A stretch of DNA of 5,442 bases from Dehalococcoidia bacterium (GCA_030627025.1 DAOUSX010000093.1:1-5442), one strand, 5' to 3'; counted from the first letter of the stretch, positions 1-5,442 are shown. Translations and numbers: made by a program. Notes: generated from the sequence alone by a model not told the origin.

Positions 1-1302
1 GTTGAGGCCCTTCATGCCAGATTTATATTGCCAGCGATAACCGGCAATATTGATGTTGCCGGTGGCGATGTCTTTCTCGGGGGCCCTCTCAAAATTGTCT
101 CCGAGGCTGAGCTGGAACTTAGTGAGAAGGTGCCTCCTGAACAGAAAAGTAAACAGCTTGGGGCTGAGCGATTTAAACTCATGTCTTGGGAGGGGTACGA
201 TTTAGTCCAGCAGCACGTTAAGAGGGTGTGGGGTAGACAGCTGTCCCGAAACTATCACTGTCTGGCCCACGCACCAACCGTATTTCGGGCGATACTGACG
301 GGTAAGCCCTATGCAGTCAAAGCTATGCTAACCTTGGCCAACAATCCTCTGGTAGCCTTTCCAAACACTAAGCTGGTATATGAAGCGCTAGGCAAGCTTG
401 ACCTCTTTGTTGTTATGGACTACTTTCCAACCCCCAGTACCGAATTAGCAGACTATGTACTGCCGGCTGCCTCATGGCTTGAAAGACCTATGATAGCTAC
501 ATTAGCCGATGTCTCTAGTACCATCCATGTAGGAGATGCAGCATTACCATGCACAGTAGAAGGAAGATATGATCGTAAAAGAGATTACGATTTCTGGCGT
601 GGCCTAGGGGTACGGCTTGGTCAGGAGAAGTACTGGCCATGGCAGTCTCTTGAGGAGGCTTATGACTACCGTCTTGCCCCCATGGGCTATACCCTGAAGC
701 AATTCATAAACGAAAAGGGTGGCTATTACCTACCCCCGCCCGAATATAAAAAGTACGAAAAGAAGGGCTTCGGGACACCCACTGGCAAGGTGGAGTTATA
801 CTCTACCATATTTGAAAGGTCGGGATACGATCCCTTACCTCACTATGAAGAACCTGCCGAGAGCCCGGTTAGTAACCCGGGGTTGGCAAAGGAATACCCC
901 TTCATTCTGATCACGGGCGGGAGGTTCCTTCCCATGTTTCATTCCGAATGGCGGCAAGTTGATTCAGCCCGCAGGCAGCATCCTGCACCGATAGTGCAGT
1001 TGCACTCACAAAAGGCATCCGAACTGGGTATTGGTGACGGCGATTGGGTATGGATTGAAACACCGAGAGGGAGGGTTCAGCAGAAGTGCCAGTACTTTGA
1101 GGGGATAGCCCCGGGGGTAATTCATGCTGAGCATGGATGGTGGTTTCCCGAGCTACCCGGTGAAGAACCCTGGCTGCATGGGATATGGGAGTCAAACATT
1201 AATATTGTTACTAACGATGACCCCGAGCAGTGCAATAGGCTTAGCGGCGGCTGGCCCCTCAAGGCGTCTCTGTGTAAAGTATATAAAGTCAAGAGCAGGT
1301 GA
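1..1302 (+). CDS. Molybdopterin oxidoreductase, C-terminal part (5' partial)
   Basis: This is the C-terminal 433 residues of a DMSO-reductase-superfamily enzyme, which binds a bis-MGD molybdenum or tungsten cofactor. The frame is open to the left edge, so the gene begins outside the window and a TTG at 28 is not a real start. Visible blocks are TGNIDVAGGD near residues 14-23, a catalytic-domain stretch with DYFPTPSTELADYVLPAASW near 140-160, and a dinucleotide-binding C-terminal domain from about residue 298 (YPFILITGGRF) to the end. That domain contains EHGWWFPELPGEEPW, ESNIN and the closing SLCKVYK. The combination of EHGWWFPE, NIN and CNRLSGGWPL resembles the acetylene-hydratase-like / formate-dehydrogenase-like branch as I know it. 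The Fe-S cluster motif and the metal-ligand residue would lie in the missing N-terminal part, so the substrate cannot be assigned. No ferredoxin-type or membrane-anchor subunit follows. Family assignment is secure; the reaction is not. Confidence 0.93.
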   Translation, partial: VEALHARFILPAITGNIDVAGGDVFLGGPLKIVSEAELELSEKVPPEQKSKQLGAERFKLMSWEGYDLVQQHVKRVWGRQLSRNYHCLAHAPTVFRAILTGKPYAVKAMLTLANNPLVAFPNTKLVYEALGKLDLFVVMDYFPTPSTELADYVLPAASWLERPMIATLADVSSTIHVGDAALPCTVEGRYDRKRDYDFWRGLGVRLGQEKYWPWQSLEEAYDYRLAPMGYTLKQFINEKGGYYLPPPEYKKYEKKGFGTPTGKVELYSTIFERSGYDPLPHYEEPAESPVSNPGLAKEYPFILITGGRFLPMFHSEWRQVDSARRQHPAPIVQLHSQKASELGIGDGDWVWIETPRGRVQQKCQYFEGIAPGVIHAEHGWWFPELPGEEPWLHGIWESNINIVTNDDPEQCNRLSGGWPLKASLCKVYKVKSR

Positions 1303-1384
1303 AAACCCATTCTAAGAATCAAGCAGAAGGGACTGGACAATCAAGGGTAAAGGCAGGAAGTCTCTCATTGTAGGTGACTCAAAG

Positions 1385-1562
1385 ATGGCGAGGATAAGTT
1401 TTAGTCCTATACGAATCAAAGTGGCTGAGGTGAGCACTTATTGAAGCAGTCCCCCACACTACCAAGAGCGACCCAACCCTTTATGCCTACTATGAGAGGC
1501 TCAGGATAAAGAAGGGTGACAGAGTGCACTATACTTTCATCATGTTACCTTATGTTGTTTAA
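1385..1562 (+). pseudogene. Small gene remnant broken by a one-base frameshift, unknown family
   Basis: An ATG at 1385, preceded by the Shine-Dalgarno-like AGGTGA (1372-1377, 7-nt spacing), reads MARISFSPIRIKVAEV and then runs into a stop at 1442. Dropping one base near 1433 joins it to the next frame. That frame continues ALIEAVPHTTKSDPTLYAYY, then ERLRIKKGDRVHYTFIM, and ends at TAA 1560-1562. From the ATG to that stop there are 175 nt, exactly 58 codons plus one base, as expected for a single-base insertion. The composition is protein-like: alternating hydrophobic and charged residues, and an IKKGDRV turn typical of beta-rich domains. I do not recognise the family. It sits between the molybdoenzyme (82 nt after its stop) and the dehydrogenase (33 nt before its start). 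It could be a decayed gene, a sequencing or assembly error in an intact gene of about 58 residues, or, least likely, chance. Confidence 0.45.
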
Positions 1563-1582
1563 GTGTCCGTTTCTGCTTTCAT

Positions 1583-1591
1583 AGGAGGAGG
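1583..1591 (+). promoter_or_regulatory. Ribosome binding site that fixes the dehydrogenase start
   Basis: AGGAGGAGG, a near-perfect anti-16S match, lies 4-7 nt before the ATG at 1596. It shows that translation starts there and not at the in-frame GTG at 1563, which has no such site and would place this sequence inside the coding region as GGG codons. Confidence 0.88.
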
Positions 1592-1595
1592 TACA

Positions 1596-3089
1596 ATGGC
1601 ACTTCTAGAGGAACCAATAAAAGAAGCAAGAAGACTTAAGAACTTTATTGGTGGAGAATGGGTTGAATCCAAGGGTGAGATTAAGGACGTGGTAAACCCA
1701 GCTACCTGTCAAACAATTGCCAAGGTTCCAGTTTCAACCAAAGATGAGATAGACGCCGCAGTAGAAGCGGCTAAAGAGGCTTTTCCTGATTGGAGAGCAA
1801 CACCGCCAGTTGCCAGGGCAAGGTGCCTATTCAGATTGAAAGAATTACTGGAGGAGCATTTTGAGGAACTCAGCAGAATCCAGACACAGGAACATGGAAA
1901 GACGATAGATGAATCGAGAGGAGAAACGAGGCGTGGGATCGAAAATGTAGAGGTCGCCTGTGGCATCCCTACTTTGATGATGGGATATAACGCAGAGGAT
2001 ATCGCCTCAGGCATAGATGAGTATGTCATTCGACAGCCTTTGGGAGTTTTTGGGATAATAGGCCCTTTTAACTTCCCATTTATGATTCCGCTTTGGTCAG
2101 CACCCTATGCTGTGGCTACTGGAAACTGTGTCATAATCAAACCCTCGAGCGAGGTTCCCCTCAGTCAAGCAAGGCTGGCTGAGCTGGTAGATGAAGCTGG
2201 TTTCCCGCCGGGTGTCTGGAACGTAGTCCATGGCGGAAGAACTGTTGTTAATGGGATGCTGGACCATCCAGACATTCAAGGGATAGCCTTTGTCGGCTCC
2301 ACTCCAACAGCGAGAGATGTTATTTACAAGAGGTGTGGTGAGACTGGCAAGAGGGTTATTGCTCAGGGTGGTGCGGCGAACTTTATAGTAATAATGCCAG
2401 ATGCTAATGTGAGAGCAACCATACCAGCTCTCATGACGTCATTTTTTGGCAATACAGGTCAACGATGCTTGTCAGGTCAAACTCTTATTGTTGTCGGTGA
2501 AGATGATGGGTTCTACAACAATTTTATGGATGCAGTTGTAGATACAACATCCAGGATAATTATCGGTAATGGACTTGATGAATCAGTTCAGATGGGGCCC
2601 CTGCGTGATAAAGAAAAAAGAGAGAAAATCATAGGATATATAGAGAGTGGTATACAAGAAGGAGCAAAGCTCAGACTTGATGGAAGAGCAAACATAAAAA
2701 TTCGTGGTGACTATCCTGATACATGCTTCCTTGGTCCAACAATCTTAGAGAATGTTACACCAGATATGAGAATAGTTAGGGAAGAAATCTTTGGGCCTAC
2801 AATGGGTGTTATGCGAGTGAAAAACCTGGATGAAGCAATAGAGATATGTAATGAGAACCCATATCATAATGCTGATGCTATCTTTACCTCAGATGGTAAA
2901 AGTGCCAGGGAATTTCAATATAGCGTTATCAGCGGTAATGTGGGCATAAATATCGGAATAGTGGCTCCTATGGCATTCTTCCCATTCAGTGGTATGGCTG
3001 GTTCTTTCTATGGGATATTACATACACAGGGTCAAGAAGCAGTTCGTTTCTTCACTGAAAGCAAGGTTGTCATCCAAAGGTGGCTGTAG
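1596..3089 (+). CDS. mmsA: Aldehyde dehydrogenase, methylmalonate-semialdehyde dehydrogenase (CoA-acylating) type
   Basis: A 497-residue cytosolic NAD-dependent aldehyde dehydrogenase of the MmsA/IolA family. These enzymes oxidise methylmalonate or malonate semialdehyde to propionyl- or acetyl-CoA, and relatives take other short aldehydes. Visible landmarks are the oxyanion-hole Asn159 in GPFNFPFMIP, Lys182 in IKPSSEVPLS, the nucleotide-binding turn FVGSTPTAR (232-240), the catalytic Cys291 in GQRCLSG, and the Glu397/Phe399 pair in EEIFGP. The RRGIENVEVACG stretch (112-123) and the tail FYGILHTQG...FFTESKVVIQRW are MMSDH-like. In an ungapped alignment with human ALDH2 from memory, the general-base Glu position holds Gln257. 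Lack of that Glu is expected in CoA-acylating members. Length is normal for the family. It is the first gene of a tight cluster, with the ferritin-like gene 18 nt downstream. Codons in the 3' half are visibly AT-richer than in the 5' half. The family is secure; the exact substrate is inferred. Confidence 0.9.
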   Translation: MALLEEPIKEARRLKNFIGGEWVESKGEIKDVVNPATCQTIAKVPVSTKDEIDAAVEAAKEAFPDWRATPPVARARCLFRLKELLEEHFEELSRIQTQEHGKTIDESRGETRRGIENVEVACGIPTLMMGYNAEDIASGIDEYVIRQPLGVFGIIGPFNFPFMIPLWSAPYAVATGNCVIIKPSSEVPLSQARLAELVDEAGFPPGVWNVVHGGRTVVNGMLDHPDIQGIAFVGSTPTARDVIYKRCGETGKRVIAQGGAANFIVIMPDANVRATIPALMTSFFGNTGQRCLSGQTLIVVGEDDGFYNNFMDAVVDTTSRIIIGNGLDESVQMGPLRDKEKREKIIGYIESGIQEGAKLRLDGRANIKIRGDYPDTCFLGPTILENVTPDMRIVREEIFGPTMGVMRVKNLDEAIEICNENPYHNADAIFTSDGKSAREFQYSVISGNVGINIGIVAPMAFFPFSGMAGSFYGILHTQGQEAVRFFTESKVVIQRWL

Positions 3090-3107
3090 GAAAGGAGATA
3101 GCGATAA

Positions 3108-3554
3108 GTGAAACTGCATACAGCTTCTGAGACCATCAGCTTTGCCAAGAAGCTTGAAAGTGAATCGGCCAAGTTCTACCAAGACTTATCTCAGAGATAC
3201 CCCGAAGATATGGATGTTTTCCTCTCTTTTGTTAAAGAGAATGGGAAGAATGTATTGCAGATTGAGAGGGCGTACTACGGGGTTATTACCGATGCCATTG
3301 AGGGTTGCTTTGCCTTTGATATGAATCCGGACGAGTATATGTTTAAAATTGGACTAGCAGAGAAGGCAAGCTATTCTGAGGCCTTGGATAAGGCTGTTGA
3401 GATAGAAGAGAAGATGGTAAGGTTTTACTCCGATGCTGCTGAACAATCGAAGTCTCTGATGGCAGATATTCCAAGAAATTTTGTAATAGTAGCAAAGAAA
3501 AGGAACAACCGTATACCAAAACTGAAGTCGCTCCTCGGGAAGGAAGCTCGGTAG
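3108..3554 (+). CDS. Ferritin-like / rubrerythrin-type four-helix protein lacking the EXXH metal ligands
   Basis: A 148-residue soluble, all-helical protein. It starts at GTG 3108, 10 nt after AAGGAG (3092-3097), and lies 18 nt downstream of the dehydrogenase stop. The repeated pattern 'A...E......FY..L' appears twice, at residues 13-27 (AKKLESESAKFYQDL) and 96-110 (AVEIEEKMVRFYSDA). This is the two-half layout of rubrerythrin-like ferritin domains, with E17 and E100 in the helix-A and helix-C ligand positions. The second ligands of each half, normally an EXXH motif, align instead with G46/V49 (in KENGKNV) and R132/R135 (in KKRNNR). A standard diiron site therefore looks impossible. There is no rubredoxin domain and no signal peptide. 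The role is unknown; an accessory or structural part for the co-transcribed dehydrogenase is a guess from tight linkage. The fold is fairly clear from the pattern, and the loss of ligands is my alignment by eye. Confidence 0.75.
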   Translation: MKLHTASETISFAKKLESESAKFYQDLSQRYPEDMDVFLSFVKENGKNVLQIERAYYGVITDAIEGCFAFDMNPDEYMFKIGLAEKASYSEALDKAVEIEEKMVRFYSDAAEQSKSLMADIPRNFVIVAKKRNNRIPKLKSLLGKEAR

Positions 3555-3749
3555 ATGGCTAGATTGGTTGAAAAACGCCGTGTTAACTGTCCTGCAAGGC
3601 ATGTTAATGCGTTTATTCTTAAATATGATGATGGAAGCTTCGCTGTTAAATGTGGCCTTATAAAGGCTTGTGGTGATTCGTGCCCGTATCTTGAGGATCC
3701 CAACTATAAGAGCCCATTCAGTAGGGCTCCAAAATATGAGCCTAAATAG
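3555..3749 (+). CDS. Small Cys4 protein, probable zinc or iron-sulfur binder, unknown function
   Basis: A 64-residue basic protein whose ATG follows directly on the TAG of the ferritin-like gene with no gap. Its ribosome site AGGAAG (3541-3546) lies inside the end of that gene, so the two are probably translationally coupled. Four cysteines at 12, 33, 39 and 43 (C-X20-C-X5-C-X3-C), plus His16, suggest one structural metal site. Between C12 and C33 lies a short strand-like segment AFILKYDDGSFAVKCG, as in a small zinc-ribbon-type beta hairpin. The tail is proline- and tyrosine-rich (SPFSRAPKYEPK). There is no membrane segment and no recognised family. Position in the cluster implies a job linked to the dehydrogenase or ferritin-like protein, for example as an assembly or electron-transfer partner, but nothing in the sequence specifies it. 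Confidence 0.72.
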   Translation: MARLVEKRRVNCPARHVNAFILKYDDGSFAVKCGLIKACGDSCPYLEDPNYKSPFSRAPKYEPK

Positions 3750-3807
3750 GTCGTAAGGAGTAGCCGGATTGCTTCTTTTTAACAGAGCCTAAATACGAAT
3801 AAGCCAA

Positions 3808-3906
3808 AGGCGGGCTCTGCCAGGGTTGGCACTCGGGCCTTTCACTGTCAGTTCCTGTTACCCTCCCTACAGTAGTGGCTTAAGCAGGGCAAGTGGCATC
3901 CCGCCT
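3808..3906 (+). repeat. About 99-bp element with imperfect inverted ends, MITE-like or structured RNA
   Basis: The left end AGGCGGG-CTC-TGCCA (3808-3822) is mirrored by the right end TGGCA-T-CCCGCCT (3894-3906). That gives 12 pairs interrupted only by an asymmetric CTC/T bulge. Inside, ACTGT (3844-3848) can pair with ACAGT (3869-3873), giving a nested stem. The first 18 nt of the left end recur exactly at 5421-5438. The element fills most of the 191-nt gap (3750-3940) between the Cys4 gene and the transporter, and its right end is 34 nt before the transporter ATG. Either a small non-autonomous repeat or a cis-acting RNA structure would fit. I see no clear target-site duplication. Confidence 0.5.
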
Positions 3907-3940
3907 AACAGAAAAAGTAAGAGTCTGAAGCAGGGGGTAG

Positions 3941-5203
3941 ATGTTAAATAGAAGCCATAAAGTATTCTACGGATGGTCGATTGTCGGCGCATCTTTCTTT
4001 ATTGCACTATGTGTAGGGGGCGTTGTCTTCTACGGGTTCACCGTCTTCTTTGAGCCCATAGCAGGTGACCTGGGCTGGAGCTACACGCAGGTCTCGCTTG
4101 CCGCTTCGCTACGCGGGCTGGAGATGGGTCTCCTTGCCCCGCTCATCGGAATACTTGCGGATCGCTGGGGTTCGCGTAGGCTCATTTTTGGCGGGATAGT
4201 TATTATTGCGGCAGGGTTAACCCTCCTGAGTAATACCACATCCCTAGGCATGTTCTACGGGGCTTTTGTCCTGATAGGCATAGGTACCAGTGCTTGTGCA
4301 ATGACCGTGTTGATGACAACCTTGGCTAACTGGTTTCAGCGGAAGATCGGGATAGCCAGTGGCATAGCAATCTGCGGCTTTGGCTTCAGCGGCTTGCTAC
4401 TCCCGATAATAGTCAGGCTCATTGAGGTGTATGAGTGGCGCACGGCGGTAACTGTCCTCACCCTAGGAATGCTAGTCATGGGCTTACCGCTGTCGCTCCT
4501 GTTTCGACATAAGCCCGAGCAATATGGCTACTTGCCTGACGGTCAACTACAAGACCCCTTGACATACGACACTGGTCCAGCTCTGCCCCAAGTTGCCGAA
4601 GTAGAGGTGAAAACAACGCAGGCCCTCAAGAGTGGCACATTCTGGCGTTTAGTTCTGTCCTTTACCTATCACATGATGGTAACAAGTGCTACAATTACTC
4701 ATGTAATGCCTTACCTAGGCAGTATAGGCGTGGGCAGATCGATATCCAGCCTCGTGGCTACTGCCATCCCACTGACGAGCATTGGCGGTCGCCTTGGTCT
4801 CGGGTGGCTGGGAGACAAGGTGGACAGGAGGTTAGTGGCTGCGGTCGCTTTTGCCATGATGGGTCTCGGGTTGCTCTGTTTCGGATATGTTTCCATTACA
4901 GATATGTGGTTGCTTGTGCCTTTCCTTCTTCTTTTTGGTATCGGTTACGGGGGTGGCAATACACTGAGGCCATCTCTGGGGAGGGAGTACTTTGGTAGAA
5001 CCAATTTCGGAGCCATCTTTGGGTTAGTAATGGGCATAGGCGGGTTAGGAAGCATAATAGGCCCAACTGCAGCCGGATGGGTATATGATAACTTTAGCAG
5101 TTACCAAGGTATCTGGCTCGTATTCACTGGGCTTGCTATTGTGGCAGTAATCTCTGTGTTAACTATTCCACCAGTCAGCAGAGGAGAAGATAAAATAAAG
5201 TGA
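3941..5203 (+). CDS. MFS transporter, oxalate/formate antiporter-like (OFA) family
   Basis: A 420-residue inner-membrane carrier with about 12 hydrophobic segments split by a central loop near 189-235 (RHKPEQYGYLPDG and following). The N-terminal KVFYGWSIVGASFF is the usual start of OFA/monocarboxylate-like members and supports the ATG at 3941. The preceding AGGGGG (3932-3937) leaves only 3 nt of spacing, so initiation may be modest. MFS motif A appears in the loop after helix 2 as GILADRWGSRR (70-80), with its second-half counterpart GWLGDKVDRR (288-297). NWFQRKIGIASGI (130-142) matches the WF..R.G.A.G signature between helices 4 and 5. Likely substrates are organic anions or carboxylates by proton symport or exchange, but the family is broad. 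Its GC content is clearly higher than that of the dehydrogenase. It is preceded by the inverted-end element and is probably a separate transcription unit. Confidence 0.9.
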   Translation: MLNRSHKVFYGWSIVGASFFIALCVGGVVFYGFTVFFEPIAGDLGWSYTQVSLAASLRGLEMGLLAPLIGILADRWGSRRLIFGGIVIIAAGLTLLSNTTSLGMFYGAFVLIGIGTSACAMTVLMTTLANWFQRKIGIASGIAICGFGFSGLLLPIIVRLIEVYEWRTAVTVLTLGMLVMGLPLSLLFRHKPEQYGYLPDGQLQDPLTYDTGPALPQVAEVEVKTTQALKSGTFWRLVLSFTYHMMVTSATITHVMPYLGSIGVGRSISSLVATAIPLTSIGGRLGLGWLGDKVDRRLVAAVAFAMMGLGLLCFGYVSITDMWLLVPFLLLFGIGYGGGNTLRPSLGREYFGRTNFGAIFGLVMGIGGLGSIIGPTAAGWVYDNFSSYQGIWLVFTGLAIVAVISVLTIPPVSRGEDKIK

Positions 5204-5289
5204 TTGAAGAGTGCTAAGGATGCAGGTCGCTTAAACAAGGCAAGTGCCTAGAGAAGAATGAGGAATTAGAAAACAAAAGGAGCATCAAG
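5204..5289. other. Short intergenic spacer with a diverged 20-nt repeat
   Basis: There is no gene and no convincing terminator here. The segment 5229-5248 (gcttaaacaaggcaagtgcc) matches 3878-3897, within the right half of the inverted-end element, at 17 of 20 positions. A 4-bp hairpin, AGGC/GCCT with loop AAGT, lies at 5238-5249 but has no T-run after it. Confidence 0.35.
5275..5282 (+). promoter_or_regulatory. Strong ribosome binding site for the 39-codon ORF
   Basis: AAAAGGAG lies 7 nt before the ATG at 5290, an ideal spacing. It is the main reason to treat the following short frame as a translated gene. Confidence 0.6.
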
Positions 5290-5409
5290 ATGCCAGGAAT
5301 TCTAAAGAGGGCATGGTACAAAATTACTAAATTGGGTAAAACGTTCACCAAGCGGACTATGAAAGGTTTGGCGTCACTGGAACGTTTGCCCGGACCATGG
5401 GACTATTAA
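5290..5409 (+). CDS. 39-residue basic mini-protein, unknown function
   Basis: A short open frame from ATG 5290 to TAA 5407-5409, with AAAAGGAG at ideal spacing. The product begins MPGILKRAWYKITKLGK and ends SLERLPGPWDY. It has nine Lys/Arg spread over residues 6-32 and only Glu31 and Asp38 as acidic residues, so net charge is about +7. Residues 3-32 could form an amphipathic helix with the hydrophobics I4, L5, W9, I12, L15, F19 and L27. There is no cysteine, no signal peptide and no clear membrane span. It follows the MFS gene by 86 nt and ends 11 nt before the second copy of the 18-nt repeat. I do not recognise it. A nucleic-acid- or membrane-binding peptide would suit the composition, but this is inference. 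Chance is possible, although ribosome site, codon choice and the defined PGPWDY end argue for a real gene. Confidence 0.5.
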   Translation: MPGILKRAWYKITKLGKTFTKRTMKGLASLERLPGPWDY

Positions 5410-5420
5410 GATAATTCACG

Positions 5421-5438
5421 AGGCGGGCTCTGCCAGGG
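5421..5438 (+). repeat. Second copy of the 18-nt left end of the inverted-end element
   Basis: aggcgggctctgccaggg is identical to 3808-3825. In the first copy this is the left terminus of the 99-bp element. Here the rest would lie beyond the right edge of the window (the sequence diverges at once: GGAAA against GTTGG). It implies a dispersed intergenic repeat that recurs in this genome. Confidence 0.6.
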
Positions 5439-5442
5439 GAAA

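Noticed and set aside
28..30. TTG as the start of the molybdoenzyme
   Set aside because: The same frame is open to base 1 (VEALHARFI...) and the protein is mid-domain at this point, so the gene is truncated by the window edge.
911..1340. Minus-strand open frames over the molybdoenzyme
   Set aside because: They are shadows of a clearly homologous + strand gene, with low-complexity, non-protein-like translations and no ribosome sites.
1530..1535. TATACT as a -10 box for the dehydrogenase operon
   Set aside because: There is no recognisable -35 at 16-18 bp and it lies within the small gene remnant, so one hexamer is not enough.
1563..1595. GTG at 1563 as the dehydrogenase start
   Set aside because: It would translate the strong AGGAGGAGG ribosome site as GGG; the ATG at 1596 sits at the right distance from it.
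3354..3703. Minus-strand open frames over the ferritin-like and Cys4 genes
   Set aside because: They are antisense to two well-supported coding regions and show no recognisable protein features.
3755..3780. Rho-independent terminator after the Cys4 gene (T-run at 3776-3780)
   Set aside because: The only stem before the T-run is about 5 bp (AGTAG/TTGCT) with two G-U pairs, too weak to call.
3783..3819. Hairpin CAGAGCC/GGCTCTG
   Set aside because: The 7-bp stem has a 23-nt loop and no T-run, and it competes with the better-supported inverted-end element for the same bases.
1..5442. CRISPR arrays, tRNA or rRNA genes, phage or insertion-sequence transposase genes
   Set aside because: I found no regularly spaced repeats, cloverleaf, rRNA-like sequence or transposase reading frame.

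Overview
The window reads as a stretch of bacterial chromosome with every gene on the + strand. The gene set (a DMSO-reductase-family molybdoenzyme, a CoA-acylating-type aldehyde dehydrogenase, a rubrerythrin-like four-helix protein, a Cys4 mini-protein and an OFA-type MFS carrier) fits an anaerobic or facultatively anaerobic, probably uncultured bacterium. A Dehalococcoidia/Chloroflexota or Desulfobacterota-like source is an impression from family resemblance only; nothing here fixes the phylum.

Layout. Positions 1-1302 hold the C-terminal part of a molybdopterin oxidoreductase whose N-terminus lies off the left edge. Positions 1303-1595 look intergenic, but 1385-1562 contains a convincing 58-codon reading that is broken by one extra base, a small gene remnant. 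Positions 1596-3089 encode a methylmalonate-semialdehyde-dehydrogenase-type enzyme with a near-perfect Shine-Dalgarno. It is followed after 18 nt by a ferritin-like protein (3108-3554), and with zero spacing by a 64-residue Cys4 protein (3555-3749). These three form a tight apparent operon. Positions 3750-3940 carry no gene but hold a roughly 99-bp element with imperfect inverted ends. An MFS transporter occupies 3941-5203. A 39-codon basic mini-protein with a strong ribosome site follows at 5290-5409, and the window ends in an exact 18-nt copy of the left end of the 99-bp element.

How the genes may work together. The operon 1596-3749 pairs an aldehyde-oxidising, probably acyl-CoA-forming enzyme with two small accessory proteins. 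The ferritin-like protein appears to have lost the Glu/His ligands of both EXXH motifs, so it is unlikely to be a normal diiron rubrerythrin. The upstream molybdoenzyme resembles the acetylene-hydratase-like branch of its superfamily, and its product could in principle feed the dehydrogenase; this is inference from adjacency only. The MFS carrier could import or export an organic anion for the same pathway, but intergenic DNA and the repeat element separate it, so it is probably its own transcription unit.

The most notable items are the repeat/structured element and its second left-end copy, the frameshifted small gene, the ligand-poor ferritin-like protein, and the unannotated-size 39-residue ORF.
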